Below, piece by piece: positions 10,566 to 23,100 of a stretch of 64,000 nt of DNA. The notes under the pieces are model-generated. The model saw nothing but the letters and a program-made list of their open reading frames with translations. It was not told where the DNA came from and did not search any database. Positions within the stretch are counted from its first letter, which is position 1; each line of letters begins with the position of its first letter. The position numbers and the translations under genes are program-made. Origin of the DNA: Rhizoctonia solani (taxonomy: Eukaryota; Basidiomycota; Agaricomycetes; Cantharellales; Ceratobasidiaceae); NCBI RefSeq assembly GCF_016906535.1, contig NC_057375.1, forward strand, positions 496,001-560,000, in the 5' to 3' direction.

Positions 10566-11417
10566 ATGGCCTCCATCGATTTGACCTCGAAACCAGAGAA
10601 CAAATCTCTTAGAGTGCTGGTCACCGGATTCGGGGTGCGTAACATACACATGCACACGTACTAGGATAGATGAACACCGACACTGATCTTTACAACCAGC
10701 CTTTTCGAAACATAGAGACAAACCCTTCATGGCTTGCCGCAAAGCCGCTTAGCAACCAGACTCTCAAATTCACCCAGTCAGCAAGCCTGGGTCATCCTCA
10801 CGCACCCAAACCTCATCCTGTTGAGGTCGAAGTGCATATCAGCACGCTTGAAGTGCCGGTGACTTATTCGGCTGTGCTGGGTACTGTGCCTCCCATCCAC
10901 CAGTCAAAGCAGTACGACTTTATATTGCACGTGGGAGTCGGCCTGTCGGGAGGACTCGCGATCGAGAGACTAGCGCACAAAACGGGATATAACCAGCCCG
11001 ACGCTGAGGGTCGACTGTGCGACCCGATCCGATCGAAGCCAAAAGGCGATGACGCGGACGAACTGGTCAAACGGGGGTTCGGTAATGGATTCGAGCAGTT
11101 TGGAGAGGAATTGAGAAGTGGGCTTGATGTTGATGCGATAGTCAAGCATCTCAAATCAAAAGGCCTAGAGGTGAGTTGGTCGTTCACGCACAACAGCGGA
11201 ACTAAACCAGCTTCTCTAGCACACATCACCCTCCAATGATCCTGGTCGATACCTGTGTGATTTTATCTATTTTTGCTCTCTGGCATGTGCCCAGAAGGAG
11301 GCGAGCAAGGTCAAGGTGCTTTTTATGCATGTTCCGCCAATAGGATCACCCTATCAGATTGAAGACATGACCAGAGCTATTAAGGGTGTTATTGAATATG
11401 TTGCGCTACATACGTAG
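10566..11417 (+). CDS. Pyroglutamyl-peptidase I (peptidase family C15)
   Basis: Cytosolic cysteine peptidase that removes N-terminal pyroglutamate from peptides. Three exons: 10,566-10,634, 10,700-11,170 and 11,295-11,417, joined by GT-AG introns, giving about 220 aa, the normal size. After a 15-residue N-terminal stretch comes LRVLVTGFGPF, the family's first strand and substrate-binding loop; the GFG/PF motif is split by intron 1. YDFILHVGVG and the following AIERLA segment carry the catalytic Glu. DAEGRLCD supplies the nucleophile Cys in place of the bacterial GxxVCN context. LFMHVPPIG in exon 3 supplies the catalytic His. A longer region between Glu and Cys (KTGYNQPDAEG) is as in fungal members. 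The ATG at 10,566 is the first in frame and matches the expected start. Confidence 0.9.
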
Positions 11418-12473
11418 CGTAGGTTTCATTGGTGTAACGTTGTCTTGATTTAATGAAGCTAAAGTGATAAAATTGCCACCAAATGGACGTTTTGCGACGA
11501 AGCCTGTGAAGTCGCAAAACAGCGACTTGGCCGGAGCATGTAGCGAGTCACGTGACGATCCGCTTCATGCCGTGTCGACTTGCGTCCGACCTCCTCCACC
11601 GTCCGGCCTCGTACACACCGAGTGTCGCGGCACGCCTTTGCGACGTTTTTATCCCACCCACCTTCCCATAGGTCACGAGAGCTGGTTTGGGCCGCCCACC
11701 CACGAGCCAGACTCGCGGTCGGGCGCCCCCGGTCCACCCTCGCTGCTTCGCAGCCGCGGGGGTTCCCCAACCTCACCGGTCTGGGTCTCGTGGCCGACGC
11801 GGACGAGCGGGCAGATGATAAGTTTAATACATTGGTGTATGCACGTGCACAAGTATACCGTGAAAGATATGTATTAGATTGATGCGCGTGCCGAACGCGA
11901 AGTATATCCGATTTTGGCCATGACTTCCCTGCCCTCGTCAACAATCGAATAGCTTGAAGCCGGGCTATGGTGCTTGAAGTCGCTATTGGTCGCGAATCAA
12001 GGGATTCTATGGCTAGAGATGACTTGTGGAATTATCATCCGACTGAGCTGAGTAATTTCATGCCCGCTCTCAAACCCGAACTAACTCATACTGGTTATAG
12101 ATCTAGAAAATAGTCAACGTTTATGGGTATAGGGTGGGGCTCTAAGATCTGTTAATAACATTGTGTGGCCGAAGATCTGTGAAGTCCGCAGTTACAGCTC
12201 CGAGAAACAATAGTTTGTTCACAGTTTCTATCAGGATATACCCAATAGAACACTCGTAAGCCCCGTGCAATTTCACGCCTCCGTGCGCGAAGGAGTCTGT
12301 ATATGGACAGTCGTGATTTTGTAAATTTCAGGACAACTTGATTATATATAACATGGGGTCAATGGGAGACAGTATTGATACAGTGTATGAGATTCTAAGA
12401 GCGCGTGCAAGTGGATAAAGTATAGCTGTAGGTATGATAGCATGATGATCAAGGCAAGGTTTTGGCCGGGCAC
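11418..12473. other. Intergenic, contains a GC-rich repeat unit
   Basis: No gene supported. A GC-rich block at about 11,655-11,765, with CCCACGAGCC and ACTCGCGGTCGGG, reappears in the opposite orientation at about 19,785-19,880. The long overlapping frames here are a by-product of its base composition. The 3' end of the small minus-strand gene lies at its right border. Confidence 0.5.
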
Positions 12474-12731
12474 TTATGTGGATCGGCGACCCGCAGCGCT
12501 CTGCGGCTTAGTGCCCGAGGTTTGACGCTTTTGCGAGCGGTGGTTAGCATCTCGCTGTGCCTCCTCGAACCTAATATATGAGTTGAGCGAGAGTTCCACA
12601 ATTAGGAGAACAAGATATACTCACTGCCTACGAGTGTACTCGTACAAAGCAGAATTGTATGCATCGAGCGATGGGTAGAAAACAGTGCCGTTTTGGATGT
12701 GAGAAGGCATGTTCATGGTGGTGGCGGCCAT
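12474..12731 (-). CDS. Small hydrophilic protein of unknown function, two exons
   Basis: Predicted 67-aa protein. Exon 1 runs from 12,731 to 12,625 and exon 2 from 12,570 to 12,474. They are joined by a 54-nt intron with GTGAGT donor and ATATTAG acceptor that keeps frame (R-R-Q-F-E-E). It begins MAATTMNMPSHIQNGTVFYP and ends with a basic Ser/Gln/Arg-rich tail. The middle, NSALYEYTRRQFEEAQRDAN, could form one amphipathic helix. There is no signal peptide or membrane segment. A TATA-like TATATAAACA sits on the minus strand about 80 nt upstream. I do not recognise a family; the clean intron, TATA box and coding-like composition are the reasons to call it. Confidence 0.55.
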
Positions 12732-15305
12732 CGTGATAAGAGAGTAGGTTACGATAAAAAGTGCGGTGAGTGGGAAACTGGTTGTGAGTCAAGCAATCTC
12801 GAGCGTTGTCTGTTTATATACGATGTGGTGTTCCATAGGTGGTGACGACATGCGCCACTCGGCTCCACACGCTTCGTTGGAGCCGACCCTAAACAGCTGA
12901 TGTCACGACCCTGATGACCGCATATGGTGCATCGCCCTCTGGCCAATCAAAGTGCGTCTGCGGCATCTGAGCTATGAATCCGGGGTAGCGAAGCCAGGGC
13001 TTGGGCGTTTCTTTCGGCTGATGTATTTTTGACGCAATAGAAACCCTTGAATTAAAGGCCAGAATCTCCCCCTTACATACCAAATATGTGCTCATAGGAC
13101 CCGGTCTTCGAAAGAGACGAACGAGCAAAGTTTGAGTGACGACATGGCTATTCAAGCGCACATCACAAGGCTTCCCGCATACAGCGGTAGATTCAGGAAG
13201 TGATTCATCCTAACATACATATAGGCTCAATTTGGTGTGCGTTGAGTTCAGGCACCATGCCGAACTAATTCCTGGCACCGCTCACGGCCCCACAAAGTAA
13301 ATACCAATTGATCTCGAAGTAGATCATGAATCAACGTGCGCGCATTGATCGTGACGCCAATCCTCGTGCGGTTTCGCGGTCATTTATTTTGGACGAGCCC
13401 AGACTCGAACGCGTAAACACATGTAAACAATCGTAATCTCTTGTACGAGTGCATCAAGTATTGGAACGTCGTACACGGCGTACCACGCGTGATAGCACAT
13501 TTCTTCATTACTGCTAACACACAACTCTGAAATAGTAGGCTAATCTGGTTTACATAGTGGGTAGCCGTACCTCTCTGCGTCAAGTTTCTAGGCGTAATGA
13601 TTATCTTGCTTCGCCTGTTCGGAAATTGAATCACTATTAAAACATTTCTGTCATATTATTGTCAGGTAACAGCAATATGATGCCGAATACATCCCGATCC
13701 ACTGAATCGAAGCCATCTCGGGTTTAAAATACAAATCCAGCGCAGTTTGTAAATTTGACCACGTAGGCCTATGACCACGGCTTAACTTGCATTCTATGAC
13801 CCAAAGGAATGACACGTACACCTTATGCCTCAGTTGGTGGTTCTTCTTCTTTAGAAATTTGAATGTAGATGTCGAACAGTTTATCGACATCGTTCAACGA
13901 ACCTTGTCTGCTATAAACGTTATGAATTGTAGTCGACGTACTCTGGGTTTGACACCGCATGGAGTGAAGGATAAAACTAGTAGTTTATGGTATCAAACTT
14001 CTAACTTAAACGAGGTCCCGCTAGCCGCAATATGTGGAGTGAAGCTCGAGTCTCCCCTGATTTCCCTTCAAAGATTTTGTGAGAGGTGGAGCTTGATTCT
14101 TCTGACCCCTCACACGACGCCTGTCCGGCTAGTCCACAACCTACCGAGTTTGTTCGACCTCGAATTTCTCTATGGATTATCTACACGGACGGTCGCTATC
14201 ACGTACATTCCGCAACAGTTCCAAGTTCATGAAAAGAGTATCAAACAATCATGGTCACATAGCCGCCCAATCATCAGACCTTGACCAGGTAGGACAAATG
14301 CTACCAGGCTAAAGGGGGTGGAGAAAGAAACGCTCAAACTTCGAAAACGGCCAGAAGCTCAAGGGCATTGTAATCCACCGCAGAACATTCGGGCATCCCA
14401 TCACAACGTTAATGGGGTTAGCTTTGAGCGGATAACCACTAGTTTGTAAGGCCAGATCGGATATCCTGGCTCCATAGGTGACGTACCTAGGCCTGCGACT
14501 TCGAACGACTCAATCTCCATGTTTTGTAGAAGATGACTTCATCCATCTGTAAATCTTGATCTAGCTCCAAAGTCGCTCTTTTGCACGCGAGTTGATGGTG
14601 AACCAATGAAGATGAGTAAAGAAGAATGAAGATACATCTCATGTACCGGTGATTCTAACTCGGCATAGGATGCGCCCCAATGAAGTACCTACCGACGAGG
14701 TATGACTGGCTGGCATTACGAGGTATTTGGTGGATTCGCTCCATCGTGCTCGGACTTGGAATTAGTATATTTGGGTAATTCAGCGCTTGCTCACTGTATG
14801 CGCTTACATCTCGTTCTACATTCAATCAAATAAAAATATACATAATTGACGTGATCAAGTGTTTTTTGCGTCACTATCAAGGTAAGAGATTGTTGTGTCG
14901 TCTTATATATCTCACTCGGGCTCGGTAAGAGTAAGGAAGTGTAAGAGTTTCTGAGACGTCATCTAGAGCCTGGACGCCACAAACGTGATCAACTGACGAA
15001 ACCCGTAACATATGACTATATTATTGCTTCAGAGAGGCGTATATGATACCAATGTGTGCGTCAGATACAGGAAACATACTGTAGTGTTTGTGTTGTTTCG
15101 AGTGCCAAGAATAGCCGAGAATGGAATATGAAATCAATGTCATTGACTATTACGTCATAGGTTAATCCCTACAATTGATCACCGTTGGCCAATCGCCTCA
15201 AACAGCCCGACAAAAATATACGCCAATCCTTATGTCATCGCCAGCCTCGGTTCAAGTAAATGTTTTGATTTCCCTAGATGGTGTGAGACAGAAGACTGCG
15301 CTAGT
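12732..15305. other. Intergenic, no gene seen
   Basis: About 2.6 kb without a frame I can support. The longest frame (13,787-14,284, plus) has no recognisable motif, no splice partners and an unlikely Phe/Trp-rich start. The right end is downstream of the kinase gene's stop. Confidence 0.5.
12811..12820 (-). promoter_or_regulatory. TATA-like box of the small protein gene
   Basis: Minus strand TATATAAACA, about 80 nt upstream of the ATG at 12,731. Fungal TATA boxes usually lie 40-120 nt upstream of the start codon of short-leader genes. Confidence 0.45.
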
Positions 15306-17750
15306 TTACACAATCTCGGGCATCTTTGCAATCTTCTTCAGCTCAATGACCACCTCATCCATCGACAGTCGGTCTTCAGGGTTCTGTTTCCAGCATTTTT
15401 CGAGCAATCCCCACATCTCGGTCGGTCGGTATGCATAGGTGTTAAACTCTAGGTGGTCCGCACGGGTCGGTGGACCTTGCATCACTTTGTTCATGACAGT
15501 GATCGCTTGTTTGTGCTTGTAGTATGGAACAGACCCACTAACAATCTACGTGGACCATATGAACGATTAGACACGAAGGGAGGAAAGAGAAGAATCACCG
15601 ACCTCGAGAGTGGCCATGGCCCTGCAAGTCGCAATAATTGCGTCAAAATGAGCTCAACATGGGTACGACATTTGCTCACCATCCCCAGACATCGCAGGGT
15701 GTTTCCAGCACGGGCTCCTCAGCAAACAGCTCTGGCGCCTACAGAGACCAGGATCAGACTACAAAGCGATGATGTGGAGCCTGGTTAGGCGACTTACCAT
15801 CCATCGCTGAGCTTCGGTCTTGCCAGTCATTACCGTTCCAGGTAAGCCACTGTTCTCAACGTTTTCCAGTGCCTGTTTATCGTTCGTCAGCCAAAGACCT
15901 ACAAACCGACGATTCAAGTCCTTGCCTTGGTCAACCCAAAGCCGCCAAGCATGCCCCCTCCACTGTCAGTGATTAATATATTGTCGCCCTTCATCCCAGA
16001 ATGAACAGCCGGAGGATGTCTGTTGTGCAGGTACTGCAGTCCGAGCGCTGCGTCGGTGACCTAACGCCATGTGAGCCCAGGGAGAACCATGGCCGAGCTA
16101 CGGTGACGACGTACTATGCGCAGTATGTTCTTCTTCGCCCCCGCATTCTTCCTGTACTTCCTCAGATATGTCATCTGGTACAGTATGACGTGGTCAGTAA
16201 ATGCCCAAGTGACCGGAGATCATATACATACAGCATCAAAGTTCTTCATCAGGGGTGACACCATGTATCTACAATGTTTCAAGCCGGTCAACCTCGGTCG
16301 GTTTTGGCTCAGAACCGGACTCACAGTTGGAAGTGCTCAGTCCCCTCAAACGCCTCCATCCCAATCCCATAGAACGGTAACGTATAGTCCGAGCGGAAAT
16401 CATACCACAAGCTCGCGATGCGCATGAAACGCCTCGAGTAATGTTCCACCAACTCCCTCTCGGCCATTCCGAGCCTAAACACCTTTTTTGCCACCCTCTC
16501 TCCGCCGAGGAATGATGCGGTGTATATATCGCACGTGATACCTGTTTTGATTGGGACCTTTGCGTCAAGGATGCATTGCCGGCCCAGTAGGAGTTTGGGA
16601 GGAAGTTGGAGCTTTGTGACGGACAGGATTGTGCGAACGATTTGCTGTGCGTCAGCATAGTCGTCGACGGTAGTTTTGGATTGTGCTTCCAAGACCTTGA
16701 TCGAATGGTTAGATGAGCTGATATAGGACTCGAAATGACGAGTCACTTACCAAAGTTTTATCGTTGAGAAGCTGCTGCAGGACACCAAATATCATACCCG
16801 TGTTTTCAAGAATCTGGTCTTCTTTATGGCTCATTTCTTCCAGGTTTATGTTGAACTTGGTCAGCTCGCCCTTGAGCTTCTGAATATCCCTTGCTTCCTG
16901 CTGCTGGACGGATCGGAATTCCGATACCCATTGTGCCTGTGCCACATCTGTAGCATACTATAATGAATTGTCAGTCGACTGTATGACTAGGGTCCAAGTC
17001 GCACGCACAGAGAACATCTGCAGACAGGTATCGAGTTCACTGAACAACTCCTCGATTTCGTCGCTGATGAGCTTCGACTTCAGAAAAGTAGAAAAATCGT
17101 TCATCTCGTTGTAGTGCTGAGCACGCTTTTGTATCTTGTTCAGCGTTCTGCCAATCGAGCCAAAAATAAGCCAGATAACAATAATCAAAGGTGAGAAGGA
17201 ACGTACTCTTCAAGCATATGTGCGCCTTCGTTGATGCGAGGGTAGTATTGGTGGCCGTTGTTTGTGACTTGCGCCCCAGCAATACGCAACACCATCACAC
17301 ATCGCCCTTGCAGTAGCTTCCATTGTTCCCTGTCGTATTATTGTAAGCTGTGATTGCTTTGCGAGTGTGATTTCGCTTACTTGTTTACCCGTGATTTCTC
17401 AACTGCCTGGAATACAGCCGTCAGACATTTGACTAGTGGTCCGATATAAGGCACCGGTGCAAGCTCGGCCGTAACTTCAGCTAGAGATAGGGCACACTGT
17501 ATACCTAGCGACGCCAGCGCCCTGTGTTCGTTCTCAGGAGTCGTCTCGCGGTGGGTAGAACCGTCTGCGGCGTGGTCTGTGTCATCAGTCATTGTGACAT
17601 CTGGTGACTGAGGAGGTGCCGAGGCCGGCCGCACCGGTCGATCACCTCGAGCTGGGGTCAATGACCTCTCAGATCCTGAAAATAATCTCGGTGTCAATCG
17701 CTGGTAGTAAAGTCCGAATAATGGAAACACAAACCAAATAAATGTGGCAT
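15306..17750 (-). CDS. MLKL-like protein: N-terminal helical bundle, coiled coil and TKL-type pseudokinase
   Basis: About 600 aa in roughly ten exons. Start ATG at 17,750 (MPHLFGSERSL after a 60-nt intron 1). Residues about 60-200 (ALSLAEVTAELAPVPYIGPL, LLQGRCVMVLRIAG, FSTFLKSKLISDEIEELFSE) resemble the four-helix N-terminus of MLKL that permeabilises membranes in animal necroptosis. A helical linker follows (QQEARDIQKLKGELTKFNIN). The C-terminal kinase fold has VAKKVF (the VAxK lysine kept), LPFYGI, YMVSPLM, GLQYLHNRHPPAVHSG, RWMAPELF, DVWGWAMATLEIVSG and CWKQNPEDRLSM. The catalytic loop reads HSGMKGDN instead of HxDxKxxN, and DFG is GFG, so both catalytic Asp are Gly. One intron near the GFG (TKA) uses a GC donor. 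I infer a signalling pseudokinase, not an enzyme; membrane-killing activity is unproven. Confidence 0.85.
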
Positions 17751-19228
17751 TTCAGTGTAGGAGAGGAGAGAAATGGTGTTCCTTGTGCTTTCGTCATCTT
17801 TATCTACGTATGCGTGGATGGGTTTTGGGTAGAGAACGCAAGAAGAAAGGACGGATCATGCCGGCGTCTATCTTGACAGTGGCGTTGAGTGCATATCCCA
17901 TAAATGGCAAATTGACCGTCAGTGAGAGATACAACGTGTTTGATTGGACAGCCTCTTTAGCGACGCTCGCTATGGTCGAGCCCAGTCCAGGTGTGATCGT
18001 AGAGTTTGAACCCAAGAGGACCAGCCATACGAAATGGGCCTAATTTGTAATAGACAGTGGTTAACGATTCAATTTGACATCTCGCTCTTTCCACTACTAT
18101 CACGAGCCTTTGCAGTCCCGTCGTGCCCCTGTGGTGGCATACTTAACTGTATAGTTTCCCAGTCGGGAGGGCTATTAAGATCGCCTGGTGACTGAAGAAC
18201 GAGGCCCAGGCAATCACACTACCCTGTCCACTCACCTCCATAGCTCATCGAGCTCCGGCGCTTTTCACGGCGCTTATAATTACCGGTCACTCAGTGACTC
18301 CTTTGTTAGTCAAATTAAAATAGTTAAAACTATCGGCAATCTTTTACAATCTCCATAAAGTTATGAATATTTGTAGTAGTAAAAGTCAGCAGAAGAGAAT
18401 AGATAGTAAACAATGTGCATTGACTCGTAGTATAAATGCTCATGAATCGAGACTATGCACTATTGGACACAGTATGTGGGGCCGCAAGTCAATGACTAGA
18501 CATTCTTTACTCACGTCAAGTAGAGGACCTACTTTATTTTGAGCCAAGATAGCATTGAACCCACTCGTCTTTTTGAGCCAGAGGTTCGTTTAGATCAGTC
18601 CTCAGAGTGCCTGCCTCGCCGATTCTGAACACGTTGTGGAGGGTGGGGAAGAGGCTGGTCATATTTGGAGGGTCCTAGAACAGCAAATGAAACCCGCGGT
18701 TTCTTACCCACCCGTCGCTCGAAATGTCCAATATGCCATTAATCGTGTTGTAAGTTTCTAACTGGTCTGAAGAGGAGGAGGGTTCAGGTGAGTAGGGTAC
18801 CTTCCACACTTGGATTGTCGACTCCCCTGGGCCCAAGGTAACATGTGCGCTGTTGGGTCAATATGCCACCGAGTGAATCATACCCTGATCTTTAAGTGGC
18901 TCATATGCAGGAGACCCGTCTTTGACCCCTAGCACACTAGCATGGGACAGCCCCAAACAGTACTAACACGGAAGCCCCTTGCCGCCGAGCCTTTGCTCAG
19001 ACTTATAGGCTTTTGGATGTCTGGGCTTCGAGATACAATTGAATCCCCTAGTAGCTGTTTGAAGTAAGCCCTCACTTCTGTCAATGCGGGTCCAAATGTG
19101 TCTTTCCCCCTATACTGGGAGGGATACCGAAAGTATTTTCCTTGTAGCCCAAGAGATGAGAAACAAAGATCTTCTTGCTACCGGGACAGATGTTCATTTG
19201 GTGTTGGGAGACTTTAAAGACAGTTTGA
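17751..19228. other. Intergenic, upstream of the pseudokinase gene; possible decayed kinase sequence at the right
   Basis: The left part is the promoter of the minus-strand pseudokinase. From about 18,560 rightward there may be remains of a plus-strand gene leading to the kinase tail at 19,229, but I could not join a frame: only scattered short matches (for example a DVWAS-like codon string near 19,016) are visible. Confidence 0.4.
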
Positions 19229-19351
19229 GAGCTCATTCAAGAGTGTTGGGAACAAACCCCTGAAGACCGACCAAGTGCACCCAGCCTTGTAACTCGGTCG
19301 GAACAGATCCAACTTTTTTATTCAAATGACATAGACGTTAATGATAATTAG
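19229..19351 (+). pseudogene. Decayed C-terminal tail of a TKL-type protein kinase
   Basis: The plus-strand frame reads ELIQECWEQTPEDRPSAPSL and runs to a TAG at 19,349-19,351. C-W-X4-P-X2-R-P is the invariant end of a protein kinase domain (subdomain XI). The codon directly upstream is TGA where the family has Trp (LW-ELI), and no continuous kinase frame can be followed further 5'. It is therefore the rump of a second kinase gene, about 1.5 kb from the pseudokinase gene and on the opposite strand. It differs in sequence from the tail of that gene (CWKQNPEDRLSM), so it is a diverged relative, not a recent copy. Confidence 0.6.
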
Positions 19352-20192
19352 ATGATCATCTTGTAGTTGGCTATCAAAAGTACAAAAGCTAATTCTATTA
19401 TGAATCCCACACGGTGAAGCCCATTTTATATATGATGGCCTACGAATAGGAAACCGGTTTGCGTATCTGTATCATATAAAACTGTCTTTGTGTCACATAA
19501 ATGTACAAATTTCAGCGGTAGATGGCCATGGACGAGCCTAACCAAATAAATAATTGATGTTTAGTCGAAGCAATACTCCGTTTATAATTAAGCGCCCAGT
19601 TGGCCCTGCTGGAGATTTTTTGGTGTTGACAATATAATCCACAGTTAATTTCGAGACTTGGACACAATGTTCCCTAACTTAGTCTGTGTGCACTCGTGGC
19701 GTGGAACGGTATATATATATACATATATGGTGAATGCGGTACTGGAGACAACGAAACGTATACAAGGATACCAACAAGTATGCAGACCGGGAAGGCGGGG
19801 GACCCCGACCGCGAGTGAAGGCTCGTGGGCGGGCAGTCCAAAACTGCTCCCGAGGAGTGATGTGGTAGGTGGGAAAAAACTAAAGGTATCTGTACTAAAC
19901 TAATGCGACGAGGATGTGACCGAGACCGAGACCGCGAAGCGGGCGAGGGAGGAGTGGAGGGAGACGGAAGTGAAAGGCAGTAAGGAAAAAAGGGGAGGCT
20001 AACGCTGAGGTGACCACGTGACTCGCGACAAAACGCCGTCCAAGTCCTGGCTGTGCGTCTACGAGGGCTACGATGCACAGTGCCCTAACTTTTACACTCG
20101 AATATCTGCAGCACAAGCATGTATAACTGGTTGACTCCATGGGTGTCTTAGAGCAGGATCATCTGGTCTATGTAACAATAGGTAGAAGCCCC
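19352..20192. other. Intergenic, with AT microsatellite and GC-rich repeat
   Basis: No gene supported. TATATATATACATATATGG at about 19,711-19,730. A GC-rich block at 19,785-19,880 is an inverted, diverged relative of 11,655-11,765. GACCGAGACCGAGACCG at about 19,918-19,935 is a short tandem hexamer. Confidence 0.45.
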
Positions 20193-23100
20193 TTACCACC
20201 CTTCCTTTCTTGCTGTTGTGTCCTCCGTAAGTTCAAGCTCCTTACTGTCCGCCTCGAACTGCTCGGCGACTTTTAAGACTGTCGAAAGCTGCAAAGTTGA
20301 CATAGTTCAATGCCTGCCTATCCCAGTCACCAAGACAGGACCCACATGTGACATGCGTAATGGTTCCATATCTGAAATTGACAGAGCCTGTGCTCCCCGA
20401 ATTATTTGCCCAATGGCGCAAGCATCAATAGGTCGTTTCGCTAGCGACCCAAGTTCTTCATGCGTAATGTAGCTTTCTTTATCCAGCGGAGACGTATTCG
20501 AGTCCACCAAAGTTACCCCAGCACAAACCAGTGACTAAAATTTAGACACTTAATTATTATGTATGCGCAGGAAAACGAGCAGCTTACCTCCTTCCAAGTT
20601 AGTAACCTCGATGCTTGATCGAGATCGGGGTGATGGATTGCGATTGAGATTCTCCTGGCAAGTAGTGTTAGACGTTGCATATGACATGAAGAGCTATACA
20701 TACGGAATAAATGCTTTGTCAAAAGTGTGAACTCGGTCCGTTGATAAAATAAGGACTAAAAATGATTCATTGATTGAGTCAATCAATGCGATTTACTCTG
20801 TTTAACTAGTGTTTTTTTGGCACCTACTGCCTTTACAATATTTGAGGGCTCGCAGAAAGGCGCACACGAGGCTATTCCGGCGAATGTCGAATGTGTTTCG
20901 AGTCTCCAGAAGTATATCGGCCTATGAACAGATTGTTAGAGAGTACCGTATAAAGTGGCGATAAGATTTGCCTCGTTGATCAACAGAGCAGCTCCCCATG
21001 CAGCAATCATCTTGGCGGATAGGTTGAGCTCACACTCAGCGGGGAATCGATACACCATACCTCAAAGATACTGCGTAGCTTTTTCTCCAATTCATCAGCC
21101 TCTGTGCCAAGTTCACCTGAAGATACAACGTATAAAGGGCACTAACATTCAACGGAAATTTAATGGGTGCGGGCATTCATATGTCCACGGTGGTATCTTA
21201 CCTTTAAGTGCTCTGATACCGCTTCAGCAGTAAGGGTCTAAATAGATAATTGTTAATGACCGCTGAGCTAGAGCCCCACATCATCCCACCTTCTTGGTCC
21301 CTTAGCCAAAGGAGGTTAAGTAAATCTGAGCTGAAAGTGCATCAAAGAATGCGACATACCTGGGTTTCCATGAAGGACCATCGTTAGTCCACCATTTTTT
21401 CCGGGTCTTGGGTCCATAGCCAACTTGTTACCCCCTGAATAAGATTCAACCAGTACTTTGAGTAGTTTTTTCTGATCTGTTTTAAGCACTAATCGATCAA
21501 GTGCCAACTTGTCGAAAGTGATCTCGGACAAGTCATTGACAAGAACGTTGCCCCATGCTTCAGCTGCAAAAGACCAGGCTTTATGGGCGGGTGGAGTTAG
21601 ACATAGGATCTCATCTGGAAGTGGGTTGTCATTCTTATATTCATCATCCGACCGCAGAGGTGAGCGGACTGGCCCCGGGAGGGGGCTTCTCAACGGGTAT
21701 GGGTCCCTAATAGGTGTCTTTATTGTCATGGATATCTCGTTTAACAAAGGGTCAAGTGCCTACCATGTTGGTCCCTGGTGTTCTCTTGAATTATTAGAGT
21801 TATAGCGCGAGTAGCCACCAGCATCTAACATGACTCTACCCTTGGCCTAGAGCGAGATATAATTGAACACAGATATGTTGATGCAATATTGCACTTACTG
21901 GGAGCTGTATCGTACTATATTCGGTGGACACAGTGATAGTTGCGTCGTAGTTGAGATGATGAATGCCTGCATACTGGCGTATATAATGTTTATTGTAATG
22001 ATAAATCTGTGATTTAGTTTATGTGCTAACCTTCTGGTAGAGTCTCCCTCGCTCTACGCAGAATCCATGTTTATCAATCCGGGTAGAACACGATAGTGTG
22101 TACGCATACGAACCTATTAAAGATTGTTTGCATTGATCTGTCAAAGGTTTGATCGGGAGTTGATCTAGTTTCATTGTCCCCTGATCGAGACATTGTGAGC
22201 ATCCAGATACTTTGTAGTAATTAATTACCAACCTCAAAATGCTCAATCTCGACAGAGGTGATCTCTCGCTTGAACAATTTCCCGTCCCACATATACGTAT
22301 CACCCCGAATGGTAAATTTGGTTCCGCTGAGTACCACTTGAGTCACCCCATCCATCTGACCAAAGACAAAAAAATATACTCACTCGTGTCCATAATCCCA
22401 TGATTGGAGCCTCATCCCGATTGGAAGTCCAGTTGCCGTATCCTTGGTTTCAACAAGATGTCCAGGAACGCACAGCATCCACAAGAGGCCGTATGAAATA
22501 TTCCCGTCTAATCTGAGCCTTTCAAGTTCTTCGACTGTTTCCTCAAAGTGCGATTTGACAAAGTCGAGAAGGACCCAAAGTTGCTCCGGAACTGTGAGTG
22601 GGGGGTTGCTATGAAGGAAAACTGGAGAATATGAATTCCTTGAGGAAGGAGATGAATTCATTGGGGGAGGATGTGTAATTCCTGGTGGAGAGACAATACT
22701 CCTTGGAGGAGACGGGAACTGATCTTGGCTGTGCGTAGCAAAGTTAATTGGCAGCATTGGGACTGGCGAAGGAGGCCATCCTAATCCTAATCCTACGGTA
22801 GCAGGTTCTTCTTCCTCGAGCTCAAAGATGGGCTCAACAGCCGAAACCTTTAATGCCTCCAGCCTGAGGTAAATGTCCCTTGCATCAATTCCAGGATTCA
22901 CATTCTCAAGGCTTTCTACACCTTTGAGTGCCTCGTGAGATCTAAAACACCCGTTAGTAAGGCTATCTACATCACCAAACGCGTACTATTACCGAAAGTA
23001 CTTGACCAAATCATTGGATTCTATCTCAATCCATGTGTGATCATTAACACCTATAGTTGCACAGGTTAAGCTATCATGGCGTCCAGATAGGTATTGGTAA

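Noticed and set aside
11459..11944. Overlapping long frames on both strands
   Set aside because: GC-rich repeat DNA opens frames on both strands; no motif or splice structure.
13787..14284. 165-codon plus-strand frame
   Set aside because: No domain, odd composition (Phe/Trp-rich start), no neighbours in splice-compatible frame.
17744..18043. Plus-strand frame of 99 codons
   Set aside because: Overlaps the first exon of the minus-strand pseudokinase gene; no domain.
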